DNA of 64,000 nucleotides from Paraphaeosphaeria minitans. Taxonomy: Eukaryota; Ascomycota; Dothideomycetes; Pleosporales; Didymosphaeriaceae. Position 1 is the first letter of the stretch. Each line of letters opens with the position of its first letter. Below the pieces are notes generated by a model. That model was not told the origin of the DNA, searched no databases, and was given only the letters and a program-made list of their open reading frames with translations. The position numbers were made by a program, and so were the translations under genes. Shown one piece after another: positions 53,653-64,000 of this stretch. The stretch lies in the NCBI GenBank assembly GCA_015832175.1, contig WJXW01000007.1, positions 1,674,001 through 1,738,000 on the forward strand, in the 5' to 3' direction.

Positions 53653-55605
53653 ATGCATGAAATTTTGACGCTACAATTCGGTCAGCAGAGTAACTACTTG
53701 GGCACCCATTTTTGGAACACGCAGGTACATTTGTAGCTCCTTTCGTTTCTCACATCTGCTGTCACCGGCCATTTTGATGCAGTGCAACAACCATCACGAG
53801 GATGCTTCACACTCCCATTGAACTGGCCCATCAGTGTCATTACATCAACCACTGCATCTCTGCCATCGACTTCATGCCTTCAAACTCTAATGCGCTTCCC
53901 AGGAGTCCTACTTTACTTACCCACCCGAGGAGGAGTCACCAGTCAACCATGACATTCACTTCCGATCGGGAGTCGCCCCAGATGGCTCTGATACATACAC
54001 CCCGAGGACCCTGATCTACGACCTGAAGGGCGCTTTCGGGAGCATGAAAAGAGTCAATGCTCTCTACGAGGCCGAAGAGGACGTGAACGTGGATCGATCT
54101 GGAGTATGGCCCTCGAAGCCAATCGTTCAACGTGCTGCACCAATACACCCATCGCCGTATCAGACGGCCCTTGATGCAGGCCTGGAGCCTCCTACCCTTA
54201 CTGCGTCTAGTGTGCGGTACTGGTCCGATTATTCGCGCGTCTTCTACCATCCCAAGTCGGTTGTCCAACTGTCCGAGTTCGATGTGAACGATAGTCTCAT
54301 GCCTTTCGAAAAGTGGGAGGTTGGCATGGAGCTCTTCGGGAAGATGGAAAGAGACGAGGACTTGGTGGACCGCGATCTGAGGCCCTTTGCCGAGGAGTGC
54401 GATGGGATGCAGGGTATACAGATCATGACTGGCATAGACGATGCTTGGGGAGGGTGGGCTAGTGGATGGCTTGACAGACTACGAGACGATTATGGAAAGC
54501 TGAGCATCTGGACATGGGGTCTCGGGGATCAAGGAGGCAACATGTCCACTCCACGGGTATGCGCTCTTTGCGAGAGGTGAGGTTATTGCTAAAGAAAGCA
54601 GGAGCGACGATTGCAACAAATCGAAAACTCGGCCCGCTCCCTCCACACACTTGGCGAGCAGTGTTCCGTGTACATCCCAATCTCCAACATGCCGATCAAG
54701 CTCCCGTCCTATCTCTCTCTGAGTGGTACGTCGCCATGGCACGTTGGAGCCCTCCAGGCGGTAGCTCTGGAGAGCATGACAATATCTTCACGGCTGAGAA
54801 TTGCTGCTGGCGGAAGAGGGACTCTCCAGGACCTAGAGGCGACCTTCAACAGTACTGGAAAGCGTCGAGTCGCCAAGTTGGAACTGAGCATCGCTGATCC
54901 CGATGTGTTGTCCGAGAAAGCATCAGCACATATTGCCCAAGCGGAAAAGACTGGGTCCATCAGGTCTCATCGAACGAGCGATAGCGATGAGCCAATGACG
55001 AATTTCGACATCGATACTTTTACAAAAGACTACAGGATTGGGGCGTCACGAAGTTCAAAGCGAAACCATATTTTCGGCAGAGCGGAAGCAGCGCGCGGCG
55101 ACTGGAACCTGGGTGAAGACGGCGACCCTCACGATAGGTTCGGCAATGCCCCGGCTTTGCAAAGGTATGTTGCATCCAAGGTCCCGCCGTCCATGTCACC
55201 ACCCGCTCGTGTGATCACGCGTGGCCCCGAGTAAACGAAACGAGTCATTCTACTGTGCCATCGTAGCTCGATGGTACCAAGATTCATGGTTTCAGCGATT
55301 TTGTGAAGATGGCTAATCAAGACTCAATCAGGTTTGCTGCACCGCTGCTATTCCCACTTCTGGATAGCTTCCCAGCATCGATTTTGGATGTTGGCAGCGG
55401 GCAAGGGCGCAAGGTCGCGGTGCACTCGGGGATCACCACTAGCACAGCAGTTGCTGATCAGGTCCGGGCGGTGGAGCAAATTGTGCGCCGCATGCACATG
55501 GTCGGCATTGATGAGCGCGAGACGATCTGCAACGGACTGCAGACCATGGCAGAGGAATACGACGAAGGTTGGGATGGTGGCAGCGACAGCGACGAGGACG
55601 ACTGA
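53653..55605 (+). CDS. DML1: Misato/DML1 homologue (tubulin-like, mitochondrial inheritance)
   Basis: Four exons, 53653-53724, 53903-54556, 54602-55164 and 55332-55605, encode 520 residues. Exon 1 gives [20 protein letters not shown], the tubulin-like GTPase-fold opening of Misato. It joins across a 178-base intron to [20 protein letters not shown]. Also typical: [19 protein letters not shown] and [12 protein letters not shown] in exon 2, and the central [20 protein letters not shown] in exon 3. Exon 4 supplies [14 protein letters not shown] and an acidic tail ([14 protein letters not shown]). In yeast and flies the protein is needed for mitochondrial DNA partition and mitochondrial shape. 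The 167-base third intron is inferred from frame and homology. Confidence 0.9.
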
Positions 55606-55620
55606 GAACGCTGGTTGGTA

Positions 55621-55657
55621 GGCAGGCAGGCAGGCAGGCGGGCAGGCAGGCAGGCAT
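55621..55657. repeat. GGCA tetranucleotide microsatellite
   Basis: About nine GGCA units, one interrupted as GGCG, just after the Misato stop. Confidence 0.9.
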
Positions 55658-56340
55658 ACACAGTAGACGGTATCTAGCCCTGATCTCGGATGCAAGCGGT
55701 CAGTCTGACGAGTGTTGGGCGTGGTGGGTATATTCGCCGCCGTTATCAATAAATGCAACGATTCCCCACCGGGCTTCACGCTCTTGCGATTGGTCGCTGT
55801 GGCTCTGGCGCGGGGCGCTGGCTGCCAGCATGGGCAAGGGCAAGGGCTGTCACGGGTCCGTCCGGCAAGCCTATCGATAGTGGCAGTTGGGCGCTTCCCA
55901 ATGCTTTCGATACCGCGTCATGCCGCCCGATGGAATGAAGTTTGGGTTTCTACCGCGTAAAAGCCACGGAGTACGGGGGGGGAAAGGTTCCTTGGGCAAC
56001 AGGATGCAGCATCGTGCTGCCGTGTGTTGGTCGGTTGGATGCACGCACGCCATGCAAAGGCGGGGGGAAGGGGAGGGCAGAGACAATGTCTCGAACCTTT
56101 GCACGCCAAAGGCGTTCCTCTGTCGGCACAGCCCGACGGGGTGGTCGTGGTCGTCGTGGTCGTCGTCGTCGCGGTCGACTATGGGTCACGGTCGCGGTCA
56201 ACCATGGGTCACGGTTCGCGGTCAACTATGGTTCACGGCTTGGGCGGCTCGAATCGTGCGGAGCGGCCACGGAATCGTTGCCGCAGACGGCAGGAGCAGG
56301 TTGATTGCTTTATCTATTCCGACTCCCGAAGAAGCACCAA

Positions 56341-56815
56341 CAAGGAGACTAGACTGGGTAGGTACCAAGAAGCAGACCAGACTAGGTAGGTATCAGGAAG
56401 ACCAGACTAGGTACCAAGAAGCAGATCTGACTAGGTTCCAAGAAGAAGACCAGACTGGATACCGAGAAGAAGACCAGACTGGATAGTAAGAAGAAGACCA
56501 GACTGGATTCCGAGAAGAAGACCAGACTGGATACCAAGAAGAAGATTAGACTAGGTTCCAAGAAGCAGGACAGACTACCTAGATAGCAAGAAGAAGACCA
56601 GGCTGGATACCGAGAAGCCGACCAGACTAGATAGCAAGAAGAAGACCAGACTGGATACCGAAAAGGAGACCAGACTAGACACCTACCAAGAAGCAGACCA
56701 GGCTAGCTACCAAGAAGAAGACCAGACTAGATAGCAAGAAGAAGACCAGACTAGATAGCTACCAAGAAGCCGACCAGGCTAGCTACCAAGAAGAAGACCA
56801 TACTAGCAAGAAGTA
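56341..56815. repeat. Minisatellite, about 24-base degenerate unit, roughly 20 copies
   Basis: The core accagactggataccgagaa followed by gaag recurs with substitutions (agactagatagcaagaag, agactaggttccaagaag). The array spans about 475 bases and contains small CCTA/TAGG insertions, hinting at exchange with the TACC-type arrays farther right. Confidence 0.85.
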
Positions 56816-58577
56816 CCTACAGCAGCGCGGAGCTAGAGACTCAGGCTAGACCACGACTAGACTAGCGAATGCTCAGTTGGATGGGGCCAGCAGTGACTCG
56901 ATGGCGGCCGCGACTGCTGCAGGAACCGTTCAAGACCTCAAGGGTGCATAGAGGTCCGGCCAGCACACCAGATGGTCAACGCATCCGAAACTTGTTGCAG
57001 AGACCTCGACGGCGGGATGGGTAGATAGTCTACCTAGAAGGATAGAAGATGCTGGTAATACCTAGTCTACCATGGCTGGGGCTGCCGTCTGCGGGCTGCT
57101 GCGGGCTGCGGCGTGTAAGCGAGGGCCAGCGGCACGACTTCCACCCTCCACCAGCAGGACCTCCGCCCTCCACCAGCGTCCAACCGCGACGCCGCAAACC
57201 CGCCAACAGGGCCGCGCCCATGCGTTTCGATAAAAGAGCCCTGCGAGCATCGCCCTCGTGTGCCGCGGGCGTTGACCAACCCGCCACCAAAGCCATCGTG
57301 CCTCCGACCTCCAAAAGCCCCCGCGACGCTGTACCCCGCCATCCCGATAGCAACCAGCCTTGCACCCAGTCATCGCGATGGCAACCAGCCATGCACCCAG
57401 CCTCTGCGCGACACCCCCGGCGTTCGCGCGAATGCAGACGCCTCCCTCCACGCCTTCAACGGCGTAACGTGGCCAAGCTGACGAACTTGCCCATGCTGAT
57501 CCAGCGTGACGAGACGCTCGCAAACCAGCCCCAGCAGCCCAGCAATCGCCTCCATCCGCTTGTCGCTCTTGGTACCCCAGCCGCAGCTGCGCAACAGGAG
57601 GCTCGGGCCATCTCCCTCCCTCAAACAGGGCTGGCGGGCACAACACATGCTGAAGTGTGATCGTCGTGCTACCATCTTAGTTGCTCAAACTTCACTACTG
57701 GCCCGTGCAGGGAACCAACGGCGCTAGCAAACGGTCGCCCGGTGTCATTGCATCATGTTCAGCCTGGTCGCGCGACTTTCCACTCGAGCGTACCGGCCCA
57801 AGATTCGGCCTAGTCCTTGATGATCGACTGGGTGAATGAACAAAATCATGCCTCCCGATGCAGTCCATGACGAGATTCCAGACGGCACCTGCCGGGAACA
57901 CCGTGTTGCATGGCTTCACCGCATGCTTCAACCTCTTTTTATTTTTTGCACATCGAGTTGGATCGCGGGCCTAGCGTACTGTACTGCTCACCGAGGACAC
58001 CCCGGTCAAGTCCATATGCAGCCTCGAGGCTGCCATCTCAACTGATCGCATAGCTTCGGTGTGAGGCCGCATAGTCAGGGTTGCCAGGTCACCAGTGGAC
58101 CTATCGGAGTACGATCTGCATCTATCGCATTACCTCGTTCGTCAACCTCAGGCCGCCGGTCCTAGCTCTCTGCCCCAGTCATACGAGAGCTCGCTCCATT
58201 GTCAACCTTGCCCGAAACCTACAACTTTCCGCCGATACGGGCAAAGCTGCGTGTAGTTTGTCCTAAGCTTCGCTTGGCACATGCAACCTTGCCGTTTTCA
58301 CAGCATCAATAATGGTTGCTGGGATCCGGGTATCCAGAGGCTACCGGTGCATGTGCGTCTCCCTCTGGCAGTACATATGGGCTCACCCGCCCTCCTCTTA
58401 CCATCTCTTGAGCCTCACATCGCACAGCAATTGGGATCGATCAAGCCTCTGGTAGTCTCCTCCAACATCCTTCCGGTCGCAACTCGCTCGCTACGGTTGT
58501 GCTGTAACCTTCGCTATACAGACCGACTGCCTGTCAACCATACTGTCGCTGTCCCGCTCATCGTCCACTGATCAAAC

Positions 58578-60474
58578 ATGAGGAGTTCTCTTTCCATCAT
58601 CGCCCTTGCGGGCTCCGTTGCTGCCGCCCCCGGTGGATACCAGGACGGTGGTTACAGCTACGGAGGATACGGAACCGGATCCTACGCCGTTCCCTCTTCG
58701 TCTGCCTACGTCCCTCCTCCGTACAGCGCCTCGAAGCCTGAGTACTCCACCCCGGTCTACTCTACTCCGGCTGCTTCGTCGACTCCGGAGTACTCTGTGT
58801 GTCACACAATGCCATTTTCACGTTATCATTGCTAACTGACCTAGACCCCTCCTTCATACAGCGCCTCGAAGCCTAAGCACTCTACCCCAGCCTACTCTAC
58901 TCCGGCTGCTTCGTCGACTCTGGAGTACTCTGTGTGTCACACAATGCCATTTTCACGTTATTATTGCTAACTGACCTAGACCCCTCCTTCATACAGCGCC
59001 TCGAAGCCTAAGCACTCTACCCCGGTCTACTCTACTTCGGCTGCTTCGTCGACTCTAGAGTACTCTGTATGTCACACAATACCACTTTCACGTTATTATT
59101 GCTAACTAACCTAGACCCCCGCCTCGAAGCCTGAGCACTCCACCCCAGCCTACTCTACTCCGGCTGCTTCGTCGACTCCAGAGTACTCTGTATGTCACAC
59201 AATGCCACTTTCACGTTATCATTGCTAACCAACCCAGACCCCTCCTTCGTACAGCGCCTCGAAGCCTGAGCACTCCACCCCGGTCTACTCTACTCCGGCT
59301 GCTTCGTCGACTCCGGAGTACTTCGTATGTCACACAATGCCACTTACGTTATCATTGCTAACCAACCCAGACCCCTCCTCCGGCCTCCTACCCAGTGTAC
59401 ACACCTCCCGTTCATTCTACGGGCTACGTGCCGCCTCCCCAGTCTTACAGCGTTCCTCCTTCCTACCATGTCCCTCCCCCACCTCCACCCTCGTACAGCG
59501 CTCCCCCTCCATCTTCCTACCATGTCCCTCCCCCGCCTCCCCCATCCTCCTATGAGGTCTCGACTCCTCACTACACTACCGTTCCCGTAAGTCATCCAAA
59601 CATCACTCGTATCGATCATGACACTAACTTGGTGAAGTCGTCGACCTACTACCCTACGGCACCTCCGGCACCGTCCTCGTACATCGTGGTTTCCCCGCCG
59701 TACCCTTCGTACAATGCCTCGGTCCCGTACATCACCACCACTTACACGACTACTAAGACTGTCGTTGTCCCGTGCACCACCGTCATCACCCCGTCTGCTC
59801 CGGGCTACAGCACCGTCGTCGTTACTCACTCCGCTCCGGGACACACCACTGTCGTCACTCACTCCGCTCCGGGACACACCACTGTCGTCACTCACTCCGC
59901 TCCGGGACACACCACTGTCGTCACTCACTCTGTTCCGGGATACACCACTGTCGTCACGCCCTCGGTTCCTGGATACACCACTGTTGTCACGCCCTCGGTT
60001 CCGGGATACACCACTGTCGTCAAGCCCTCTGTCCCCGGCTACGAGACCCCAAGCGCTCCTCCCCCACCGCCAGTATACACCACCGTCATTCCTCCTCCCC
60101 CAGTCTACACTACCGTCATTCCTCCTCCCCCGGTCTACACCACCGTCATCCCTGCTCCCCCGAACGTTCCTGGATACACCACCGTGACCTACTCGACCAC
60201 TGTGATCACGTCCACTGTCACCACCTCTTACCCTGCACCGACGGTCGTTCCCAGTGGCTACACTCCTGCTCCTCCTGCTCCTCCTGCTCCTCCTGCTCCT
60301 CCTGCTCCTCCTGCTCCTCCTGCCCCTCCGGTCGGTACTGCGCCTGGCTACAGCGCCCCGCCTGTTCCCAAGCCATCTCCCACGGCGCCTCCGGAGTTTC
60401 CTGGTGCCGCTTCGGCCCAGAAACCCGCCATGGCTCTCATTGCTGGTGCTTTGGCATTCCTTGCCCTCGCGTAA
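58578..60474 (+). CDS. GPI-anchored Pro/Tyr/Thr-rich cell-wall protein with duplicated exons
   Basis: Seven exons: 58578-58796, 58845-58931, 58980-59066, 59115-59189, 59238-59324, 59371-59586 and 59638-60474; 535 residues, all introns phase 0. It starts with a signal peptide (MRSSLSIIALAGSVAAAPGG). Exons 2-5 are copies of one unit, mostly 29 residues (TPPSYSASKPEHSTP then VYSTPAASSTPEYS). Exon 6 is Pro-rich. Exon 7 has repeats such as APGHTTVVTHS, SVPGYTTVVTP and PPPPVYTTVIP, an Ala-Pro-Pro run, and a hydrophobic C-terminus (AMALIAGALAFLALA) after PGAASAQKP, typical of a GPI-anchor signal. The family is one of low-complexity wall or surface proteins. Retention of any of introns 1-4 would truncate the protein at an in-frame TAA. 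Confidence 0.8.
58710..59370. repeat. Tandem array of exon-plus-intron units, about 135 bases each
   Basis: Five successive introns (58797-58844, 58932-58979, 59067-59114, 59190-59237, 59325-59370) are nearly identical: GTGTGTCACACAATGCCA or GTATGTCACACAATGCCA start, GCTAAC branch site, CCTAG or CCCAG end. Exons between them are 87, 87, 75 and 87 bases. The 75-base copy has lost 12 bases at its start, and the last intron has lost two. Confidence 0.92.
60268..60330. repeat. GCTCCTCCT nonamer repeat encoding Ala-Pro-Pro
   Basis: Seven units in frame inside the last exon of the GPI protein; the last unit carries a C substitution. Confidence 0.9.
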
Positions 60475-61131
60475 GCGGGGACTTTACTTCTTGGATATGT
60501 ATATTTTACACTTCTTTGACGCTCCTTGCGCGTTTTGGAAAACGCATGCTTTACGACGCTTTTTACGAATATTATGGTACGAGTCAGGCATGACTGGATA
60601 CATAGGCACTCCTTGGATAGATTTGAGTATGCACACGCTCCTTGAAAACAGGATTGGAGGCGATTGGGTGTGGTGAATAATTTGGCGGGATTAGGATAAT
60701 AATGTTGAAGTCTGTAGGATCCTGCAACGGGAGACCAGTGCAGCGTAATGCAAAGATGTTGGGCCGATGGAAGTCTCGGAAGGTTCTTCTGCCAAGTGCT
60801 GTAACGTACGTACGTACGTACCTACCTAGGTAGATGGTGGGATCGCGCGCGCGCACGCGTGTTGTCCATGCACGTGTCTTTTGTGCGCGATAGGTTCCTT
60901 ATTCGGGTGGCCTACGACGGGTCTCCGCATTGGATTCTGCGACGCGTGATTTGATGGTTAGGAACCACCACGTCGAGTCGTCCCGTGGTTCGGTGCAGGA
61001 CTCATGGGACAGGGACAATGAGGGTGGCAGTGGCAGTGGCAGGGACGGCGTAGCCACCAAAGACAAAGTCTAGCTGCGTGCGGGGGCTTTGTTCGTGGTG
61101 TTGCGCGACCAGCTGGTTCTGGTTTACCTAG

Positions 61132-61192
61132 ACTACCTACCTACCTACCTAGTTCCCTACCTACCTACCTACCTACCTACCCACCTACCTAT
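61132..61192. repeat. TACC tetranucleotide tract
   Basis: About 14 CTAC/TACC units with two interruptions (TAGTTCC and TACCCACC). Confidence 0.9.
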
Positions 61193-62382
61193 CAGATCTA
61201 CCTAGCCACCTACCACGGAGGCGAACCCCCCGATCTCCGACGCTCGAAGGAATATCCAACAACTGCCTAAGAAGGAACAGCTTCGTGGATGGATTCGGGC
61301 CTTTTGAAATTGGTGCTGTTGCGCTGTTTGGGTGTGCCGTGGGTACCTACTGACGTCTAGTCTAAGTCTAGTCTGCTAGGTACCTACCTACCTACCTACC
61401 TACCTACCTATTGCTGGGTGTCCGCGCCGCAGAAAACCGACCGGAATCAGGGTGCTTGTCGTTTGCATCCGAGATTTAACTCTGCACCTCGGTCTCGCCA
61501 AGGCACTGCTTGATGGTGCGACTAGGGAGTCTAGATATAGTCTAGGTGTGGATTCCGGAAGGATAGGAGAGTGACGGGCGGGAGAGTGGGTTTTCGTTGG
61601 GGAATCGTGACACCACTTCCGTAGGTGGTCTGTCGACTTTATGATGCCGAGCCGAGTGATGTTAGGTGCCAATGGCTGGGTGTAGCTACCTACAGGGCAT
61701 TGGTACGTCGGCTCACATGCTGGCTCTAGTCAACCTCCCGCTGTACATTCGAGGACCAGTGAGGGTCTGGCCTCGGGTTGCTGTTGCTGTTGCTGTTGGC
61801 AAGATTTTGTGAGGGCAAATGCGACACCACATCGTAGGTAGGCGACATGGAGTTGGCTCTACATGCATCGTGAAACAAACCCCGTCAGCAAGTCGGTGAG
61901 TGCGCTCGACGATATATCGACGATACTAGGTAGCCATCTTCCTACCCCGTAGCCAGCATCCGAGAGTGATTACATCTGACAGGCAAACGCTGGCGGGAGG
62001 GGCCATTGGCGACACGGCAGCTTCTCGAACGGAACAACGCTAGCGTGTGCTCCTCTCACAACCCAGGCACACGGCAATTACCTACATGTTGTCTGTTGCG
62101 CACAACCTTGCGCTGCCTCGTTCCGAAGGAGAACCCTTGGGGGGATTCCGGTGAGGGCAACCCGCATCGCGACAGCCAATCGACGCCTACCTAGATGGAC
62201 CGCCCACTTTTTCAAGCGCACGCGAGACACGGAGGAGACCCGCCTTCGATTTCGCACGGCTGTGGTTCGCCTTCGAGCTGTAAGAAATGTGTAGGTGGGT
62301 TCTCTTCGCGGTGAATCACACACGAGTTCACTCGCAGGTAGGTAGGACGGCAGGCGGGGTAGGTATGGTAGGTACCTGGGTA

Positions 62383-62637
62383 TCTACCTACCTTCCCAGC
62401 TACCTACCTAGCTACCTACCTAGCTACCTAGCTACCTAGCTACCTAGCTACCTACCTACCTACCTACGTAGACCTACCTACCTACCTACCTACCTACCTA
62501 CCTACCTACCTACCTACGTAGACCTACCTAGCTACCTACCTAGCTACCTACCTACCTACCTACCTACCTACCTACCTACCTACCTACCTACCTACCTACG
62601 TAGACCTACCTACCTACCTACCTACCTACCTACCTAC
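62383..62637. repeat. Long CTAC tetranucleotide array with CTAG and GTAGAC interruptions
   Basis: About 255 bases of CTAC units; the spacer acgtagacctacc recurs three times, so the array has a higher-order period. A related array on a smaller scale is at 61377-61410. Confidence 0.93.
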
Positions 62638-62994
62638 CCCCGTATGGAGGCAACCTCATCAACATCCGCGCGCCCTCGTTCTCACGCATCTTCTTTCCAG
62701 CTGCTTCGCATCACCAGACGTCTTCTTCTTTTTCCAGCACCATTCGCTTGCTCGCCGGTCAAACTGGGGGCGGAAGACATGCAACAGGGCCCGCCTGAAG
62801 CAGAGTGAGATTCCTTGACCGGAGCTGCAGGTGCGTGTGCCACTTGGCGCCAGTCTGTGCGTGCCTCACCGGTCCGAGACTGGCACTGGCTTTAAACACA
62901 TGGCGCACTGCTGTCTGCATCGCGGGCCTCAGTTGCTTTTCTAGCTGCTTGTTCTTTGCAGTGTGCTTCGCCGGCTCGAGGCTTTGGTCACGAG

Positions 62995-64000
62995 ATGGAC
63001 GACTTGGCGATGAATCTCGATGCCCTGAAGCTTGCGGAGCGGCTGCATGGGGCGCGAGAAGGGGAGTACTGGTTGCATCTGGACGCAGAGGGTCCTTTGG
63101 AGAAATATCCAGGTGAGTTTGTTCCGATGATGCGAAATCCATCGTGCAGTGGATGCTGATGATGGGGGGTTGCAGCGAAGCAACATGCGCGCCGGGTGCG
63201 TGAGCGCCTGGACGTGGCCGAGGGCTTGATCTACCTCCCTGGTGCGCCAGCAAGAAGCAATGAGGATAGCGACATGCCTGCGCCATTTCGCCAGCGTCGC
63301 TATTTCTACTATTTGAGCGGTTGCAACGAAACAAGCTGTCAATTGGCGTATGACATCAGACGAGATATTCTCACCTTGTTCATTCCGCGTATCAACCCGG
63401 ATCGCGTTGTTTGGAATGGCCGAAGCTCAACTCCCGCAGAGGCCATGGACAAGTACGATATCGACGAAGTTTTCCACACGGATCAGGTGGAGGCCTGGAT
63501 ACATGACTGGTTCCTTCACTACCGACATGATCAACAACTCTATCTCCTGCACAAGGAACAGACACCACCGTTGCGAATTCCCTGGCCCGTGGACTGCACT
63601 TCGTTGCAGCCTGCGATGAATCAGTGTCGGATGGTCAAAGATGACCATGAGATCAAATTGATTCGCAAGGCGAACGACATCTCGTCCAAAGCGCACAAGC
63701 AGATCCTTGCCAACATTACCAAATTTCACAACGAAGCCCAAGTCGAAGGCCAGTTTCTCAACACGTGCGTCTCGCATCAAGCAAAGCAACAAGCCTACGA
63801 CATCATTGCAGCCTCGGGGCCAAATGCTGGCACTCTGCACTACGATGCCAATAATGAAGACTTTGAGGACCGACAACTTATGTGTCTGGATGCTGGATGT
63901 GAATACGAGCTATACGCATCCGACATCACACGCACATTCCCTCTCTCTACATCTTGGCCCTCGAAAGAGGCCGAGAACATTTACAAGCTCGTTGAACGTA
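62995..64000 (+). CDS. Xaa-Pro aminopeptidase (M24B), 5' part
   Basis: Two exons are in the window, 62995-63112 and 63176 onward to the edge; the 3' end is missing. About 314 residues are visible. After MDDLAMNLDALKLAERLHGA comes the N-terminal creatinase-like domain (RERLDVAEGLIYLPGAP, FRQRRYFYYLSGCNETSC, IPRINPDRVVWNGR), then the pita-bread catalytic domain starting KDDHEIKLIRKANDISSKAH. LHYDANNEDF and LMCLDAGCEYELYASDITRTF hold the first two metal-ligand aspartates (in DAG and SDITRTFP). The family removes N-terminal residues next to proline with two Mn2+ ions; the cytosolic location is suggested by absence of a signal peptide. The remaining His/Glu ligands lie beyond the window. Confidence 0.92.

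Larger units (their letters stand above)
55606..58577. other. Repeat-containing intergenic stretch, 3 kb; no supported gene
   Basis: It contains a GGCA microsatellite (55621-55657), a 24-base minisatellite (56341-56815) and about 1.7 kb of unique sequence leading to the GPI-protein promoter. Open frames here (for example 57049-57660 plus) are low in family resemblance and have no domain. Confidence 0.5.
60475..62994. other. Repeat-rich intergenic stretch, 2.5 kb; no supported gene
   Basis: Between the GPI-protein and aminopeptidase genes. It is punctuated by ACGT/TACC tetranucleotide tracts (60808-60831, 61132-61192, 61377-61410) and ends in the long array listed separately. No open frame resembles a protein family. 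Confidence 0.55.

Noticed and set aside
56341..56815. CRISPR-like array
   Set aside because: The units are degenerate and adjacent with no unique spacers, so it is an ordinary eukaryotic minisatellite.
57049..57660. Plus-strand frame of 203 codons rich in Pro and Arg
   Set aside because: Composition follows local GC content, three other frames are open over the same stretch, and no motif is present.

Overview
The window is nuclear DNA of a filamentous ascomycete (Pezizomycotina, probably Dothideomycetes; the species cannot be fixed from sequence alone). Evidence for this: short introns of about 45 to 190 bases with GT..AG ends and CTAAC/CTRAC-type branch sites, no operons, and recognisable fungal families (ERG28, GAL7, Misato/DML1, ABCC transporters, DHA1 and allantoate-type MFS carriers, a hyaluronan-synthase-like GT2). 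I rebuilt exon structures by hand from splice sites, reading frame and family conservation.

Layout. 1-20 kb is dense conserved housekeeping DNA: the tail of a possible VHS/GAT protein, an OSGIN-like flavoprotein, a CCCH zinc-finger protein with a long Glu-Ala repeat, a nine-exon ABCC transporter, a Ran-binding FG protein (Yrb2/RanBP3 type), a Yip4-like Golgi membrane protein, GAL7, ERG28, very-long-chain 3-ketoacyl-CoA reductase and ribosomal protein S11. 20-33 kb is sparser: a DHA1-type MFS carrier, an unusual E2-plus-F-box protein, a small protein with a textbook PCNA-interaction box, and an allantoate-type MFS carrier.

33-44 kb is an accessory island. It has a BYS1/thaumatin-like secreted gene that seems broken by a one-base frameshift, then one intact gene and three decayed copies of a two-module protein family I do not recognise (36198-38468 intact; relics at 34534-35121, 39545-40788 and 42119-43352). 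One module has a helix-turn-helix-like segment. The other has a C-x3-H-x-H-x(4-8)-C motif. All four premature stops in the relics are TAA or TAG, which fits repeat-induced point mutation (RIP) but does not prove it. Next is a hyaluronan-synthase-like glycosyltransferase.

47-56 kb is housekeeping again: an LCAT-like lipase, SAP18 and PRP18 from one divergent promoter, and Misato/DML1. 55.6-64 kb is repeat-rich: a 24-bp minisatellite, a GPI-anchored cell-wall protein grown by tandem duplication of an exon plus its intron, long TACC arrays, and the 5' part of an M24B Xaa-Pro aminopeptidase running off the window.

Functional groupings visible here: lipid and sterol metabolism (ERG28 and the ketoacyl reductase end to end), RNA processing (SAP18/PRP18), secretory pathway and cell surface (Yip4-like, GT2, GPI protein), and efflux/uptake (ABCC, two MFS). 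The most unusual items are the orphan two-module family, the exon-intron tandem array and the E2/F-box fusion.
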